The translations under genes and the position numbers were made by a program. The notes beneath the pieces are model-generated. The model was not told the DNA's origin and did no database searches. It was given only the letters and a program-made list of their open reading frames with translations. Positions 17,440 through 25,112 of a DNA stretch of 64,000 nucleotides are shown piece by piece. This DNA comes from Pseudomonas nicosulfuronedens (GTDB taxonomy: Bacteria > Pseudomonadota > Gammaproteobacteria > Pseudomonadales > Pseudomonadaceae): contig NZ_SWDV01000024.1 of the NCBI RefSeq assembly GCF_005877905.1, forward strand, positions 78,148-142,147. The letters run 5' to 3'. Each line of letters starts with the position of its first letter. Positions within the stretch are counted from its first letter, which is position 1.

Positions 17440-18705
17440 ATGCGTACTTCCCTCCGCATGACGCCCAGCCTTTTGCTGTGCGTCGCCTCCCTGCCGGTGC
17501 TGGCCGATGAAGGCCTGCTCGAACGCTCCACGATGACCGGCGACTGGGGCGGCCTGCGCCACCAGCTGGAAGAAAGCGGCGTCAAGTTCAGCGGCGACTA
17601 CAGCGGCGAGACCGCCTACAACGCCCACGGCGGCCTGCACCGCTCGGCGCGCTACTCGCAGAACATCAAGCTGGGCGTGCAGTTCGACCTGTCGAAACTC
17701 TACGGCCTGGACAACGGCGGCAAGGTCCAGCTGACGATCAATGACCGCCGCGGCAACAGCGCCTCGGAAGACCTGGTGGGCAACCGCCTGCCGGTCCAGG
17801 AAAACTACGGCGGCCTCTACACCCGCATGACCGAGCTGAGCTACGAACGCGACCTGGGCCAGGCGCTGAACCTCAAGCTCGGCTACATGGCCATGGGCAA
17901 CGACGTCGGCGGGCTGGATAGCGGCATCCTCTGCAGCTTCATGAACGCCGGTTTCTGCGGGCACCCGCTGAACATGTCCGGTGGCAGTGGCTGGACCAAC
18001 TACCCCAACGCGCACCTGGGCGCGCGGGTGAAGTACAGCTTCGCGCCCGACTGGCAGCTACGCATCGCCGCCTTCAACGTCGACCCGGACAGCAACGGCA
18101 ACTCCAGCCGAGCCTGGCACCTCACGCCCAAGCACACCACCGGCACCGTGGTGCCCATCGAGCTGGTCTACAAGCCCCAGGGCGAGCTGCCCGGCGAATA
18201 CAAGCTGGGCTGGTACTACGACAGTTCCAACGTGCAGCGCATCGGCAGCGACAAGGAAGTCTCCGGCCGCAGCGGCCACTACCTGCTGATCGACCAGGCC
18301 GTGTGGAACGACCCGACCTCCACGGGACGCAGCCTGCACCTGTTCGGTCAGGCCTCGGCCGCCAGCAGCGCCGCCTCGCCCTTCACCAAGTGGTATGGCG
18401 CAGGCGTAGTGCTCTACAAACCCCTCGAAGGCCGTCCGAAAGACAGCGTCGCGCTGGGTTACGGCCGCGCCGTGCCCAACCCTCGCAGCCGCGAAGTGCA
18501 AGAGAACAATGCCCTCGCCAATGGCCAGGACTACCCGAACCTGGACAGCGGCGAACAACTGATCGAGCTGAGCTACGGCTACCAGGCCACTCCCTGGCTG
18601 ACCCTGCGTCCGGACCTGCAATACGTCATCGAACCCGGCGCCTTCTCCGGCCAGGAGATCGACAACGCGCTGTTACTCGGCCTGCAGGTGAAGGCAACGT
18701 TCTGA
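17440..18705 (+). CDS. oprB: Carbohydrate-selective porin, OprB family
   Basis: 421 residues with a signal peptide (LLLCVASLPVLA) and the OprB-family start of the mature protein (MTGDWGGLRHQLEESGVKFSGDY); alternating amphipathic strands run to a terminal phenylalanine (VKATF), as in outer-membrane barrels. It allows diffusion of glucose and related sugars into the periplasm, where Gcd acts. ATG 17440 has AAGGA about 8 bases upstream. It is separated from gcd by a terminator, so may have its own promoter or be read through. Corresponds to the oprB2-type paralogue beside gcd in other pseudomonads (from memory). Confidence 0.92.
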   Translation: MRTSLRMTPSLLLCVASLPVLADEGLLERSTMTGDWGGLRHQLEESGVKFSGDYSGETAYNAHGGLHRSARYSQNIKLGVQFDLSKLYGLDNGGKVQLTINDRRGNSASEDLVGNRLPVQENYGGLYTRMTELSYERDLGQALNLKLGYMAMGNDVGGLDSGILCSFMNAGFCGHPLNMSGGSGWTNYPNAHLGARVKYSFAPDWQLRIAAFNVDPDSNGNSSRAWHLTPKHTTGTVVPIELVYKPQGELPGEYKLGWYYDSSNVQRIGSDKEVSGRSGHYLLIDQAVWNDPTSTGRSLHLFGQASAASSAASPFTKWYGAGVVLYKPLEGRPKDSVALGYGRAVPNPRSREVQENNALANGQDYPNLDSGEQLIELSYGYQATPWLTLRPDLQYVIEPGAFSGQEIDNALLLGLQVKATF

Positions 18706-18803
18706 GGCAAGCGATCCCGAGACAAATTGATACAGTAACCTCATGATTAATAGGACTTTTCCTATACAAATAGAACGTCCGTACTCCTAAACTGGCCTGT
18801 CAC

Positions 18804-18823
18804 CCTGCGGGAACACCCGCAGG
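18804..18823 (+). other. Hairpin upstream of the YegP-type gene
   Basis: Perfect 8-bp stem CCTGCGGG / CCCGCAGG with AACA loop, no T run. It lies 30 bp before the YegP gene in a 147-bp intergenic region whose first half is A/T-rich. It could be a leader structure or the remnant of a porin-gene terminator. Confidence 0.35.
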
Positions 18824-18852
18824 ACGTTGACACCGGATAGATGGAGCACCAC

Positions 18853-19185
18853 ATGCCCGGTTGGTATGAAATCAAGGAACTCAGCAGCGGCAACCGTCGC
18901 GTTCTGCTCAAGAGCACGGCCCACGGTACTCTGCTGGAAACTCTGGCCTACCCGACACAGGAGGCAGCCGAGCAGGCCATCAACAGCCTCCGCAGCTCCT
19001 GTGCGGCCGTCGAGCGCTACAAGCGCCAGATGTCCCCCGGCGGCAAGAATTTCTTCGTGATCCGCGATAACACCGGTGCAGAACTGCTGACCAGCAAGCT
19101 GTACGACTCCGAGGCCGCACGCGACCAGGCGATCGCAACGATCGCCCAGGCCGGCCTCAGCACCGAGCTGCGTGCGCACGCTTGA
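18853..19185 (+). CDS. YegP family protein (DUF1508), two tandem repeats
   Basis: 110 residues made of two YegP/DUF1508 units: GWYEIKELSSGNRRVLLKS...EAAEQAINSL and NFFVIRDNTGAELLTSKLYDS...ARDQAIATI. The fold is a small beta-alpha unit of unknown biochemical role. ATG 18853 is chosen over an in-frame ATG at 18841 because GGAG then lies 6 bases upstream and the repeat starts at the N terminus. Monocistronic, followed by a strong terminator. Confidence 0.85.
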   Translation: MPGWYEIKELSSGNRRVLLKSTAHGTLLETLAYPTQEAAEQAINSLRSSCAAVERYKRQMSPGGKNFFVIRDNTGAELLTSKLYDSEAARDQAIATIAQAGLSTELRAHA

Positions 19186-19204
19186 GTGACGAGTGAATGA
19201 AAGA

Positions 19205-19231
19205 GCCCCGCGCAATGCGGGGCTTTTTTGT
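19205..19231 (+). terminator. Rho-independent terminator of the YegP-type gene
   Basis: AGCCCCGC / GCGGGGCT stem with a 5-nt loop and a T run, 20 bp after the stop. Confidence 0.93.
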
Positions 19232-19250
19232 GGGCGTCATATACAACTTG

Positions 19251-19316
19251 CAGGAGCGAGCTTGCTCGCGAACCTGGCATCACAGCGGGGCTGTTCGCGA
19301 GCAAGCTCGCTCCTAC
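19251..19316. repeat. REP doublet (REPIN-like)
   Basis: Plus-strand copy at about 19251-19273 (GCAGGAGCGAGCTTGCTCGC) and minus-strand copy at about 19293-19316, separated by about 20 bp, so the pair could fold into one long hairpin. The right-hand copy overlaps the 3' end of the convergent GFA gene and supplies its TAG stop codon. Confidence 0.9.
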
Positions 19317-19678
19317 ACGCTCGGCCCCGCCACGGTGCTCATGCCCTTGCCGTCCACCCGCCGTGTCGGGATCGATTCGGGGTCGAGATTGTCGATGCAG
19401 CTGCCATTCACGCTGAGCAACGCCGGATTGCTGCGGCGCTGGTGGTAGACGTAGATGCCGCACGTCCCGCAGAAGTAATGCAACGCCACGCCGCTGTTCC
19501 AGCGGTACAGGCGCAGGGCCTGATCGCCGCGGGTCAGTCGGAAGTTGTCCTTCGGCACGGTGGCCATCAGGGCGTTGCGCTTGGCGCACAGCGAGCAGTC
19601 GCAACGCACCAGTTCGTCGAGCTCCGCGTCGAAGGCGAAAGCTACCGCGCCGCAGTGGCAACTACCGGTGTAATGCAT
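19313..19678 (-). CDS. GFA-family (glutathione-dependent formaldehyde-activating/CENP-V) zinc protein
   Basis: 121 residues with the family zinc ligands: CHCGAVAF near residue 8, CDCSLCAKR near residue 27, and FCGTCGIYVYH near residue 69. GFA enzymes bind zinc and often act on glutathione adducts; many members have unproven function. ATG 19678 starts the protein directly before the first cysteine motif (MHYTGSCHCG); an upstream ATG at 19753 gives an implausible extension. The stop codon lies inside a REP element. Confidence 0.88.
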   Translation of the reverse strand: MHYTGSCHCGAVAFAFDAELDELVRCDCSLCAKRNALMATVPKDNFRLTRGDQALRLYRWNSGVALHYFCGTCGIYVYHQRRSNPALLSVNGSCIDNLDPESIPTRRVDGKGMSTVAGPSV

Positions 19679-19840
19679 GGCGGACTCCTCATCGTGACTG
19701 ATGTCTATGAATAGCCCAGCGTAGACGCTCTCCCATTCGTGACTACGGCTCAACTATCCTTTGCCGTTTGCCACGTTTTTCTCAAGGGACGACTTCCGGA
19801 CAATGCCTCCCATCGCATCCCATTCGTCCGGAGCCCCACC

Positions 19841-21040
19841 ATGCCACTCGCCCTCCTGGCGCTGACGCTCAGTGCCTTCGCCATCGGCACGACGGAGTTC
19901 GTCATCGTCGGTCTGATTCCCACCATCGCCACCGACCTGGGCGTCACCCTGCCCTCCGCCGGCCTGCTGGTCAGCCTCTACGCCCTCAGCGTCGCCATCG
20001 GTGCGCCGCTGCTGACCGCCATGACCGGGCGCATCCCACGCAAGGCACTGCTGGTTGGCCTGATGGCGCTGTTCACCGTTGGCAATCTGGTGGCCTGGCA
20101 GGCGCCCAGCTACGAATCGCTGATCGTCGCGCGCATCCTCACCGGCCTGGCCCACGGCGTGTTCTTCTCGGTCGGCTCGATCATCGCCACCAACCTGGTG
20201 AGCAAGGACAAGGCCGCCAGCGCCATCGCCACCATGTTCAGCGGCATGACCGTTGCCTTCGTCACCGGCATCCCGCTGGGCACCTTCATTGGCCAGCACC
20301 TGGGCTGGCGCGTGACCTTCCTGGTGGTCGCCGCCTTCGGCGTGGTCGCCCTGCTCGGCAGCCTGCTGTTCGTGCCGAAGACCATCCAGCACACCCCGCC
20401 GGCGCCTCTGCTGCGCCAGGCCCGCGTACTGCTGCAACCGCGTCTGTTGCTGGTCTATGCGATGACCGCCGTGGGCTATGGCGGTTCGCTGATCGCCTTC
20501 ACCTTCCTCGCGCCGATCCTCCAGGACCTCGCTGGCTTCAGCCCGAACATGGTCGGCGCGGTGCTCCTGGCCTACGGTGTCTCGGTGGCCATCGGCAATA
20601 TCTGGGGCGGCCGCCTCGCCGACAAGCGCGGCCCGGTCAGCGCCCTGAAGATCATCTTCGGCCTGTTGGCTTCGGTACTGCTGGTGCTGACTTTCACCGC
20701 CGGCAACCCGTGGCTGGTGGTGCTGACGGTGCTGGCCTGGGGCGCAGTCGCCTTCGGCAACGTGCCCGGTCTGCAGGTGTATGTCGTACAGCAGGCCGAG
20801 CGCGTGGCCCCGGATGCAGTGGACGTGGCTGCCGGCTTCAACATCGCCGCGTTCAATCTCGGCGTGGCCGGTGGTTCCTGGGCGGGCGGCCTGGTGGTCA
20901 GCCACCTGGGCCTGGGCCATACGCCCTGGATCGCCGCCGTCGTCACCCTCGCCGCCTTCAGCCTGACCGCCCTGAGTGGTCGTCTGGACCGCAACAAATC
21001 CATGGAACCGGCCGCCCCTGGCGCGGTTCCCACTCACTGA
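19841..21040 (+). CDS. MFS efflux transporter, DHA1 (AraJ/PbuE-like) family, 12 TM
   Basis: 399 residues, 12 membrane segments. [21 protein letters not shown] in TM1 is the hallmark of the AraJ/YdhP/NepI branch of DHA1 exporters, and [10 protein letters not shown] in TM5 matches antiporter motif C. ATG 19841 fits the family start and follows GGAG; an in-frame ATG at 19739 adds an unrelated extension. The next gene, an aldo/keto reductase, begins 20 bp after the stop, so the two are co-transcribed. Substrate unknown. Confidence 0.9.
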   Translation: MPLALLALTLSAFAIGTTEFVIVGLIPTIATDLGVTLPSAGLLVSLYALSVAIGAPLLTAMTGRIPRKALLVGLMALFTVGNLVAWQAPSYESLIVARILTGLAHGVFFSVGSIIATNLVSKDKAASAIATMFSGMTVAFVTGIPLGTFIGQHLGWRVTFLVVAAFGVVALLGSLLFVPKTIQHTPPAPLLRQARVLLQPRLLLVYAMTAVGYGGSLIAFTFLAPILQDLAGFSPNMVGAVLLAYGVSVAIGNIWGGRLADKRGPVSALKIIFGLLASVLLVLTFTAGNPWLVVLTVLAWGAVAFGNVPGLQVYVVQQAERVAPDAVDVAAGFNIAAFNLGVAGGSWAGGLVVSHLGLGHTPWIAAVVTLAAFSLTALSGRLDRNKSMEPAAPGAVPTH

Positions 21041-21059
21041 TCGACCAAGGAGACTTCCC

Positions 21060-21863
21060 ATGAGCGTTCCCGCCTTCGGCCTCGGCACTTTCCGCCTCAA
21101 GGGCCAGACCGTCATCGACTCCATCCGCACCGCGCTGGACCTGGGCTACCGGGCCATCGACACCGCGCAGATCTACGGCAACGAAGCCGACGTCGGCGAA
21201 GCCATTGCCGGCGCCAAGGTCAAGCGTGACGAGCTGTACCTGACCACCAAGATCTGGACCGAGAACTACGCCGCCGACAAGCTGATCCCCAGCCTCAAGG
21301 ACAGCCTGCACAAGCTACGCACCGACCGCGTCGAGCTGACCCTGATCCACTGGCCGTCGCCCAACGGCGCAGTGCCGGTCGCCGAGTTCATGGGCGCCCT
21401 GGCCGAAGCCAAGGCCCAGGGCCTCACCGGCGAGATCGGCGTGTCCAACTTCACCATTGCGCTGATGCAGGAAGCCATCGCCGCCGTGGGCGCCGGCCAG
21501 ATCGCCACCAACCAGGTGGAACTGCACCCCTACCTGCAGAACCGCAAGGTCGTCGATTTCGCCCAGAGCCAGGGCATCCACATCACGTCCTACATGACCC
21601 TGGGCTACGGCAAGGTGCTCGGCGACGAAGTGATCATCGGCATCGCCAAGCGCCACGGCGTCACCCCGGCGCAGGTCACCCTGGCCTGGGCCATGCAGCT
21701 GGGCTACTCGGTGATCCCATCCTCCACCAAGCGCGAGAACCTCGAAGGCAACCTGCGTGCCGTCGACCTGCGCCTGACCGATGCCGACATGGCCGCAATC
21801 GCCGCGCTGGAGCGCAACGAGCGCATCACCAGCCCGGAAAGCCTGGCTCCGGCCTGGGATTGA
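21060..21863 (+). CDS. dkgB: Aldo/keto reductase, DkgB-like (2,5-diketo-D-gluconate reductase B)
   Basis: 267 residues, a typical AKR barrel. Catalytic tetrad visible: Asp and Tyr in [11 protein letters not shown], Lys in TTKIW, His in LIHWPS; the NADPH-binding end carries [11 protein letters not shown]. DkgB reduces 2,5-diketogluconate or methylglyoxal-type carbonyls with NADPH. ATG 21060 has AAGGAG 8 bases upstream. It follows the MFS exporter in the same operon and precedes a quinone-oxidoreductase-like gene, a small carbonyl-detoxification group. The exact in vivo substrate is open. Confidence 0.87.
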   Translation: MSVPAFGLGTFRLKGQTVIDSIRTALDLGYRAIDTAQIYGNEADVGEAIAGAKVKRDELYLTTKIWTENYAADKLIPSLKDSLHKLRTDRVELTLIHWPSPNGAVPVAEFMGALAEAKAQGLTGEIGVSNFTIALMQEAIAAVGAGQIATNQVELHPYLQNRKVVDFAQSQGIHITSYMTLGYGKVLGDEVIIGIAKRHGVTPAQVTLAWAMQLGYSVIPSSTKRENLEGNLRAVDLRLTDADMAAIAALERNERITSPESLAPAWD

Positions 21864-21880
21864 TCCGCAACTGCCTGACA

Positions 21881-21902
21881 GCCGCCCCTCGGGGCGGCTT
21901 TG
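21881..21902 (+). terminator. Terminator-like hairpin after the aldo/keto reductase gene
   Basis: Perfect GCCGCCCC / GGGGCGGC stem followed by only three T. The next gene starts 20 bp later, so this may be a weak terminator or an intercistronic mRNA-stabilising hairpin. Confidence 0.6.
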
Positions 21903-21921
21903 CCGTTTCCAAGGAGTACCC

Positions 21922-22947
21922 ATGAGCGCCCCCGACCCTATCCGCGCAAATGACTATGCAGCCTGGACCTGGACGCCCGGCGCCGGCATCGACGGCCTGA
22001 GCCTGACTCGCCTGCCGCTGCCCACGCCCGGCCCTGACGAGGTGCTGGTCGCCAACACCGCCATCGCCCTGAACCCGGTGGACTGGAAGATGATCGACTG
22101 GGGCCGCGACGATTGGCAGCCGGGCCAGGTGCCTGGCGTGGATGGCGTCGGCATCGTCATCGCGGTAGGCAGCGACGCAAACCTGCGCATTGGCACCCGC
22201 GTCGCCTACCACCAGTCCCTGACCCGCGGCGGCAGCTTCGCCCACTACACGCTGCTGCGTACTCGCGCCGTGTACCCGGTTCCGGACTCGCTGGACGACG
22301 CCACCGCCGCCAGCCTGCCTTGCCCCGGCCTCACCGCCTGGCAGGCGCTGATCAAGCTGCCGGCCTGCAACAACCGTGACGTACTGGTGACCGGCGCCGG
22401 CGGTGCGGTCGGCTATCTGCTGGCCCAACTTGCCCTGCAGCGCGGCCTGCGTGTGTGGGTAACGGCTTCGAAGAAACACCGCGAGCACCTGCTGCAACTG
22501 GGTGTCGCCGGGGTCTTCGACTACCGCGACGGCCAATGGGCCCCGCAACTGCTCGAAGCCCTAGGTCCGCGCCGCCTGCACGGCATCTTCGATACCGTCA
22601 GCGGCAACCACGCCACCGGCCTGGCCCCGCTGCTGGGCTACAACGGCCACCTGGTGTGCATTCAGGACCGCCAGGAAAACGCTCCGCTGCCGGCTTTCAG
22701 CACCGCCATTTCATTGCACGAAGTGGCGCTGAACAGCATCCATGCCCATGGCGAAACCCTCGACTGGCAAGAGCTGCACGACGGTGCAGAACACCTGATG
22801 CACGGTGTCGCCGACGGCCAACTGCAGGCGCCGGCGAAACAGTTCTTCGACTTCGCCGAACTGCCCCAGGCGCTGCGCCGCTTGAAGTCTGGCGAAGGCA
22901 GCGGTAAATGGATCAGTCGCCTGCCGGCGCCAGCGGTCATCGCCTGA
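21922..22947 (+). CDS. MDR-type zinc-independent alcohol dehydrogenase / quinone oxidoreductase
   Basis: 341 residues of the medium-chain dehydrogenase family. The GroES-like half shows ALNPVDWKMID and PGVDGVGIVIAVG; the nucleotide-binding half shows VLVTGAGGAVGYLLAQLALQRG. The catalytic and structural zinc cysteines of classical alcohol dehydrogenases are absent, which puts it with quinone oxidoreductase-type NADPH enzymes. ATG 21922 has AAGGAG 8 bases upstream. Follows the aldo/keto reductase in the same direction; probably reduces alpha,beta-unsaturated carbonyls or quinones (family knowledge). Confidence 0.87.
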   Translation: MSAPDPIRANDYAAWTWTPGAGIDGLSLTRLPLPTPGPDEVLVANTAIALNPVDWKMIDWGRDDWQPGQVPGVDGVGIVIAVGSDANLRIGTRVAYHQSLTRGGSFAHYTLLRTRAVYPVPDSLDDATAASLPCPGLTAWQALIKLPACNNRDVLVTGAGGAVGYLLAQLALQRGLRVWVTASKKHREHLLQLGVAGVFDYRDGQWAPQLLEALGPRRLHGIFDTVSGNHATGLAPLLGYNGHLVCIQDRQENAPLPAFSTAISLHEVALNSIHAHGETLDWQELHDGAEHLMHGVADGQLQAPAKQFFDFAELPQALRRLKSGEGSGKWISRLPAPAVIA

Positions 22948-22988
22948 CCGGGCAGATGGGCATACTTTTGCTCTGAACTTCGCTGTTC

Positions 22989-23056
22989 GTAGGAGCGAGC
23001 TTGCTCGCGAACCGCATCGCAGCAGGAATTGGTTCGCGAGCAAGCTCGCTCCTACA
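22989..23056. repeat. REP doublet (REPIN-like)
   Basis: Plus copy 22989-23012 and minus copy 23031-23056, each matching GTAGGAGCGAGCTTGCTCGC, 18 bp apart, in the gap before the SDR gene. The right end is about 18 bp from that gene's ribosome site. Confidence 0.92.
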
Positions 23057-23085
23057 GGGTTAACTACATATCTCAGGAGAACAAC

Positions 23086-23868
23086 ATGGATCTGGGCATC
23101 AAGGGCCGCTGGGCCGTGGTCTGCGCCGCCAGCAAGGGCCTCGGCAAGGGTTGTGCCCTGGCGCTGGCCCGCGAAGGCGTGAACCTGGCGATCAACGCCC
23201 GCGACGTCGACACCCTGGCCGCCACCGCCGCCGAACTGCGCCAGCTGGGTGTGAAAGTACGCGAAGTGGCTGGCGACATCAGCCAGCCGGAGGTGCGCGC
23301 CGCACTGATCGCTGCCTGCCCGCAGGTGGACATCCTGGTCAACAATGCCGGCGGCCCGCCGCCCGGTGATTTTCGCGACTGGGAGCGCGAAGACTGGCTG
23401 CGCGCCCTGGAGCTGAACATGCTCACGCCCATCGAACTGATCAAGGCCACCATCGACGGCATGGCCGAGCGCGGCTTCGGACGCATCGTCAACATCACCT
23501 CCGGTTCGGTGAAAGCGCCCATCGCCACCCTCGGCCTGTCCAACGGCGCGCGCAGCGGCCTGACCGGTTTCGTCGCCGGCGTTGCCCGCCAGCCGCAGGT
23601 TGCCGGCCACAACGTGACGATCAATGGCCTGTTGCCGGGCTCCTTCGACACCGACCGCCTGCGCAGCGGCTACCACCGCGCAGCGACCCTCGGCGGCCGC
23701 GACGAAGGCGAACTGGTGGAGGCCGGCAAACAGGAAATCCCCGCCGGGCGCTTCGGCAGCGCCGAGGAATTCGGTGCTTTCTGCGCTTTCCTTTGCAGCG
23801 TCCACGCCGGCTACCTGACCGGGCAGAACCTGTTGCTGGATGGCGGCGCCTATCCGGGCACCTACTGA
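23086..23868 (+). CDS. SDR-family oxidoreductase with altered active site
   Basis: 260 residues. The N-terminal nucleotide motif is present as CAASKGLGKGCALALA (classical TGxxxGxG altered to ASKGLGKG), NNAGG is intact, and the C terminus has the usual LLLDGGAYPGTY. At the catalytic position the Tyr-x3-Lys pair is replaced: ITSGS is followed by LSNGARSGLTG, so Tyr reads Ser and Lys reads Arg. This fits a divergent SDR subfamily annotated as 3-oxoacyl-ACP reductase-like. ATG 23086 follows AGGAGA by 5 bases. Flanked on both sides by REP doublets. Confidence 0.87.
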   Translation: MDLGIKGRWAVVCAASKGLGKGCALALAREGVNLAINARDVDTLAATAAELRQLGVKVREVAGDISQPEVRAALIAACPQVDILVNNAGGPPPGDFRDWEREDWLRALELNMLTPIELIKATIDGMAERGFGRIVNITSGSVKAPIATLGLSNGARSGLTGFVAGVARQPQVAGHNVTINGLLPGSFDTDRLRSGYHRAATLGGRDEGELVEAGKQEIPAGRFGSAEEFGAFCAFLCSVHAGYLTGQNLLLDGGAYPGTY

Positions 23869-23879
23869 TCCGTATCGGC

Positions 23880-23968
23880 GTAGGAGCGGACTCCGTCCGC
23901 GATGAGTTGTCCGTACTCCCCGGGTGACCGGTGTGACGATGAGTCGATCGCGGACAGCGTCCGCTCCC
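23880..23968. repeat. REP doublet of a second family
   Basis: Plus copy 23880-23903 (GTAGGAGCGGACTCCGTCCGCGA) and inverted degenerate copy 23945-23968 (TCGCGGACAGCGTCCGCTCC), 41 bp apart. The palindrome core is GCGGAC...GTCCGC, unlike the GCGAGC core of the other REPs here. Confidence 0.85.
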
Positions 23969-23987
23969 GCGACGCCGGAACCACCCT

Positions 23988-24055
23988 GTAGGAGCGAGCT
24001 TGCTCGCGAACCAACCTTCGCTGCGATGCGGTTCGCGAGCAAGCTCGCTCCTACA
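23988..24055. repeat. REP doublet (REPIN-like) next to the second-family doublet
   Basis: Plus copy 23988-24012 and minus copy 24030-24055, both perfect, 17 bp apart. It lies 19 bp right of the second-family doublet and ends 48 bp before the LysR start, so it occupies that gene's promoter/leader region. Confidence 0.92.
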
Positions 24056-24103
24056 AAGGCCAGCCGCTACCATCCACCCCGCCGCTCCCGAACAGGCCCA
24101 CCG

Positions 24104-25009
24104 ATGAAAGCCCACTCCGACGAACTCAAGACCTTCGCCACGGTGATCGACTGCGGCTCCATCACCGCCGCCGCCGAACAGCTGGGGCTGACGCCCTCGG
24201 CCGTGAGCCGGGCACTGTCGAAGCTGGAGGAAAAGCTCGGCACCACCCTGCTCAACCGCACCACGCGGCGCATGAAGCTGACCGAGGAAGGTGAATTCTT
24301 CCTCGAGAACGCCCGCCACATCCTCGAACAGATGGACGCCCTGGAAGAACGCCTGGCCCTGCGCCAGCAATCCCCGGCCGGGCGCCTGCGGATCAATGCC
24401 GCCTCGCCGTTCATGCTGCACGCCGTAGTGCCGCACATCGGCGCCTTCCGGGAGCGCTACCCGGACATCGAGCTGCAGCTCAACACCAATGACCTCAACA
24501 TCGACCTGCTGGAACAGAGCACCGACATCGCCATCCGCATCGGCCACCTCGCCGACTCCAGCCTGCATGCCCGCCCGCTGGGCAGCAGCCGCCTGAACCT
24601 GCTGGCCGCTCCCGACTACCTCGAGCGCCACGGCGCCCCAACCAACCTGGAAGAGCTGCTCGGCCATTCGCTGCTGGGCTTCACCCAGCCCGAGGCGCTG
24701 AACGTCTGGCCGATCCGCCACGCCGGCGGCGACACCCTCACGGTCGACCCGTCGCTGTCCGCTTCCAGCGGCGAGACCCTGCGCCAGCTGGCCATCGGTG
24801 GCCAGGGCATCGCCTGCCTCGCCAGCTTCATGACCTGCGATGACATCCGTGCCGGTCGCCTGGTACGCGTGCTACCGGAGATGACCAGCGAACGCCGCCA
24901 GCCGATCCATGCGGTGTACTACCGCAACTCGCAGCTGGCGCTGCGCATCCAGTGCTTCCTCGACTTCATCCAGGAGCGTCTGGCGCAATCGCTGCACGCC
25001 ACCGGCTGA
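24104..25009 (+). CDS. LysR-type transcriptional regulator
   Basis: 301 residues. N-terminal helix-turn-helix at about 3-62 (FATVIDCGSITAAAEQLGLTPSAVSRALSKLEEKLGTTLL) and a periplasmic-binding-like effector domain with IDLLEQSTDIAIRIG. ATG 24104 fits the family N terminus; an in-frame ATG at 23924 would run the protein through the REP repeats and is rejected. It lies about 100 bp upstream of, and parallel to, the FUSC/DUF1656/HlyD efflux operon, whose E. coli counterpart aaeXAB is governed by the LysR protein AaeR, so it probably controls that operon (inference). Confidence 0.9.
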   Translation: MKAHSDELKTFATVIDCGSITAAAEQLGLTPSAVSRALSKLEEKLGTTLLNRTTRRMKLTEEGEFFLENARHILEQMDALEERLALRQQSPAGRLRINAASPFMLHAVVPHIGAFRERYPDIELQLNTNDLNIDLLEQSTDIAIRIGHLADSSLHARPLGSSRLNLLAAPDYLERHGAPTNLEELLGHSLLGFTQPEALNVWPIRHAGGDTLTVDPSLSASSGETLRQLAIGGQGIACLASFMTCDDIRAGRLVRVLPEMTSERRQPIHAVYYRNSQLALRIQCFLDFIQERLAQSLHATG

Positions 25010-25112
25010 AGGAAAAATCCCGCAAAGCCGGCGATCCTCGACCACACTGATCAGGGTTCGCCGGCACCGCGCTGCAACGCCGTGCCGCCCCGCCGAGACC
25101 AGAGGGCCTGGC

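Noticed and set aside
19251..24055. CRISPR-like spaced repeats
   Set aside because: The repeats are pairs of inverted REP elements in separate intergenic regions, not regular direct repeats with spacers, and there are no cas genes.
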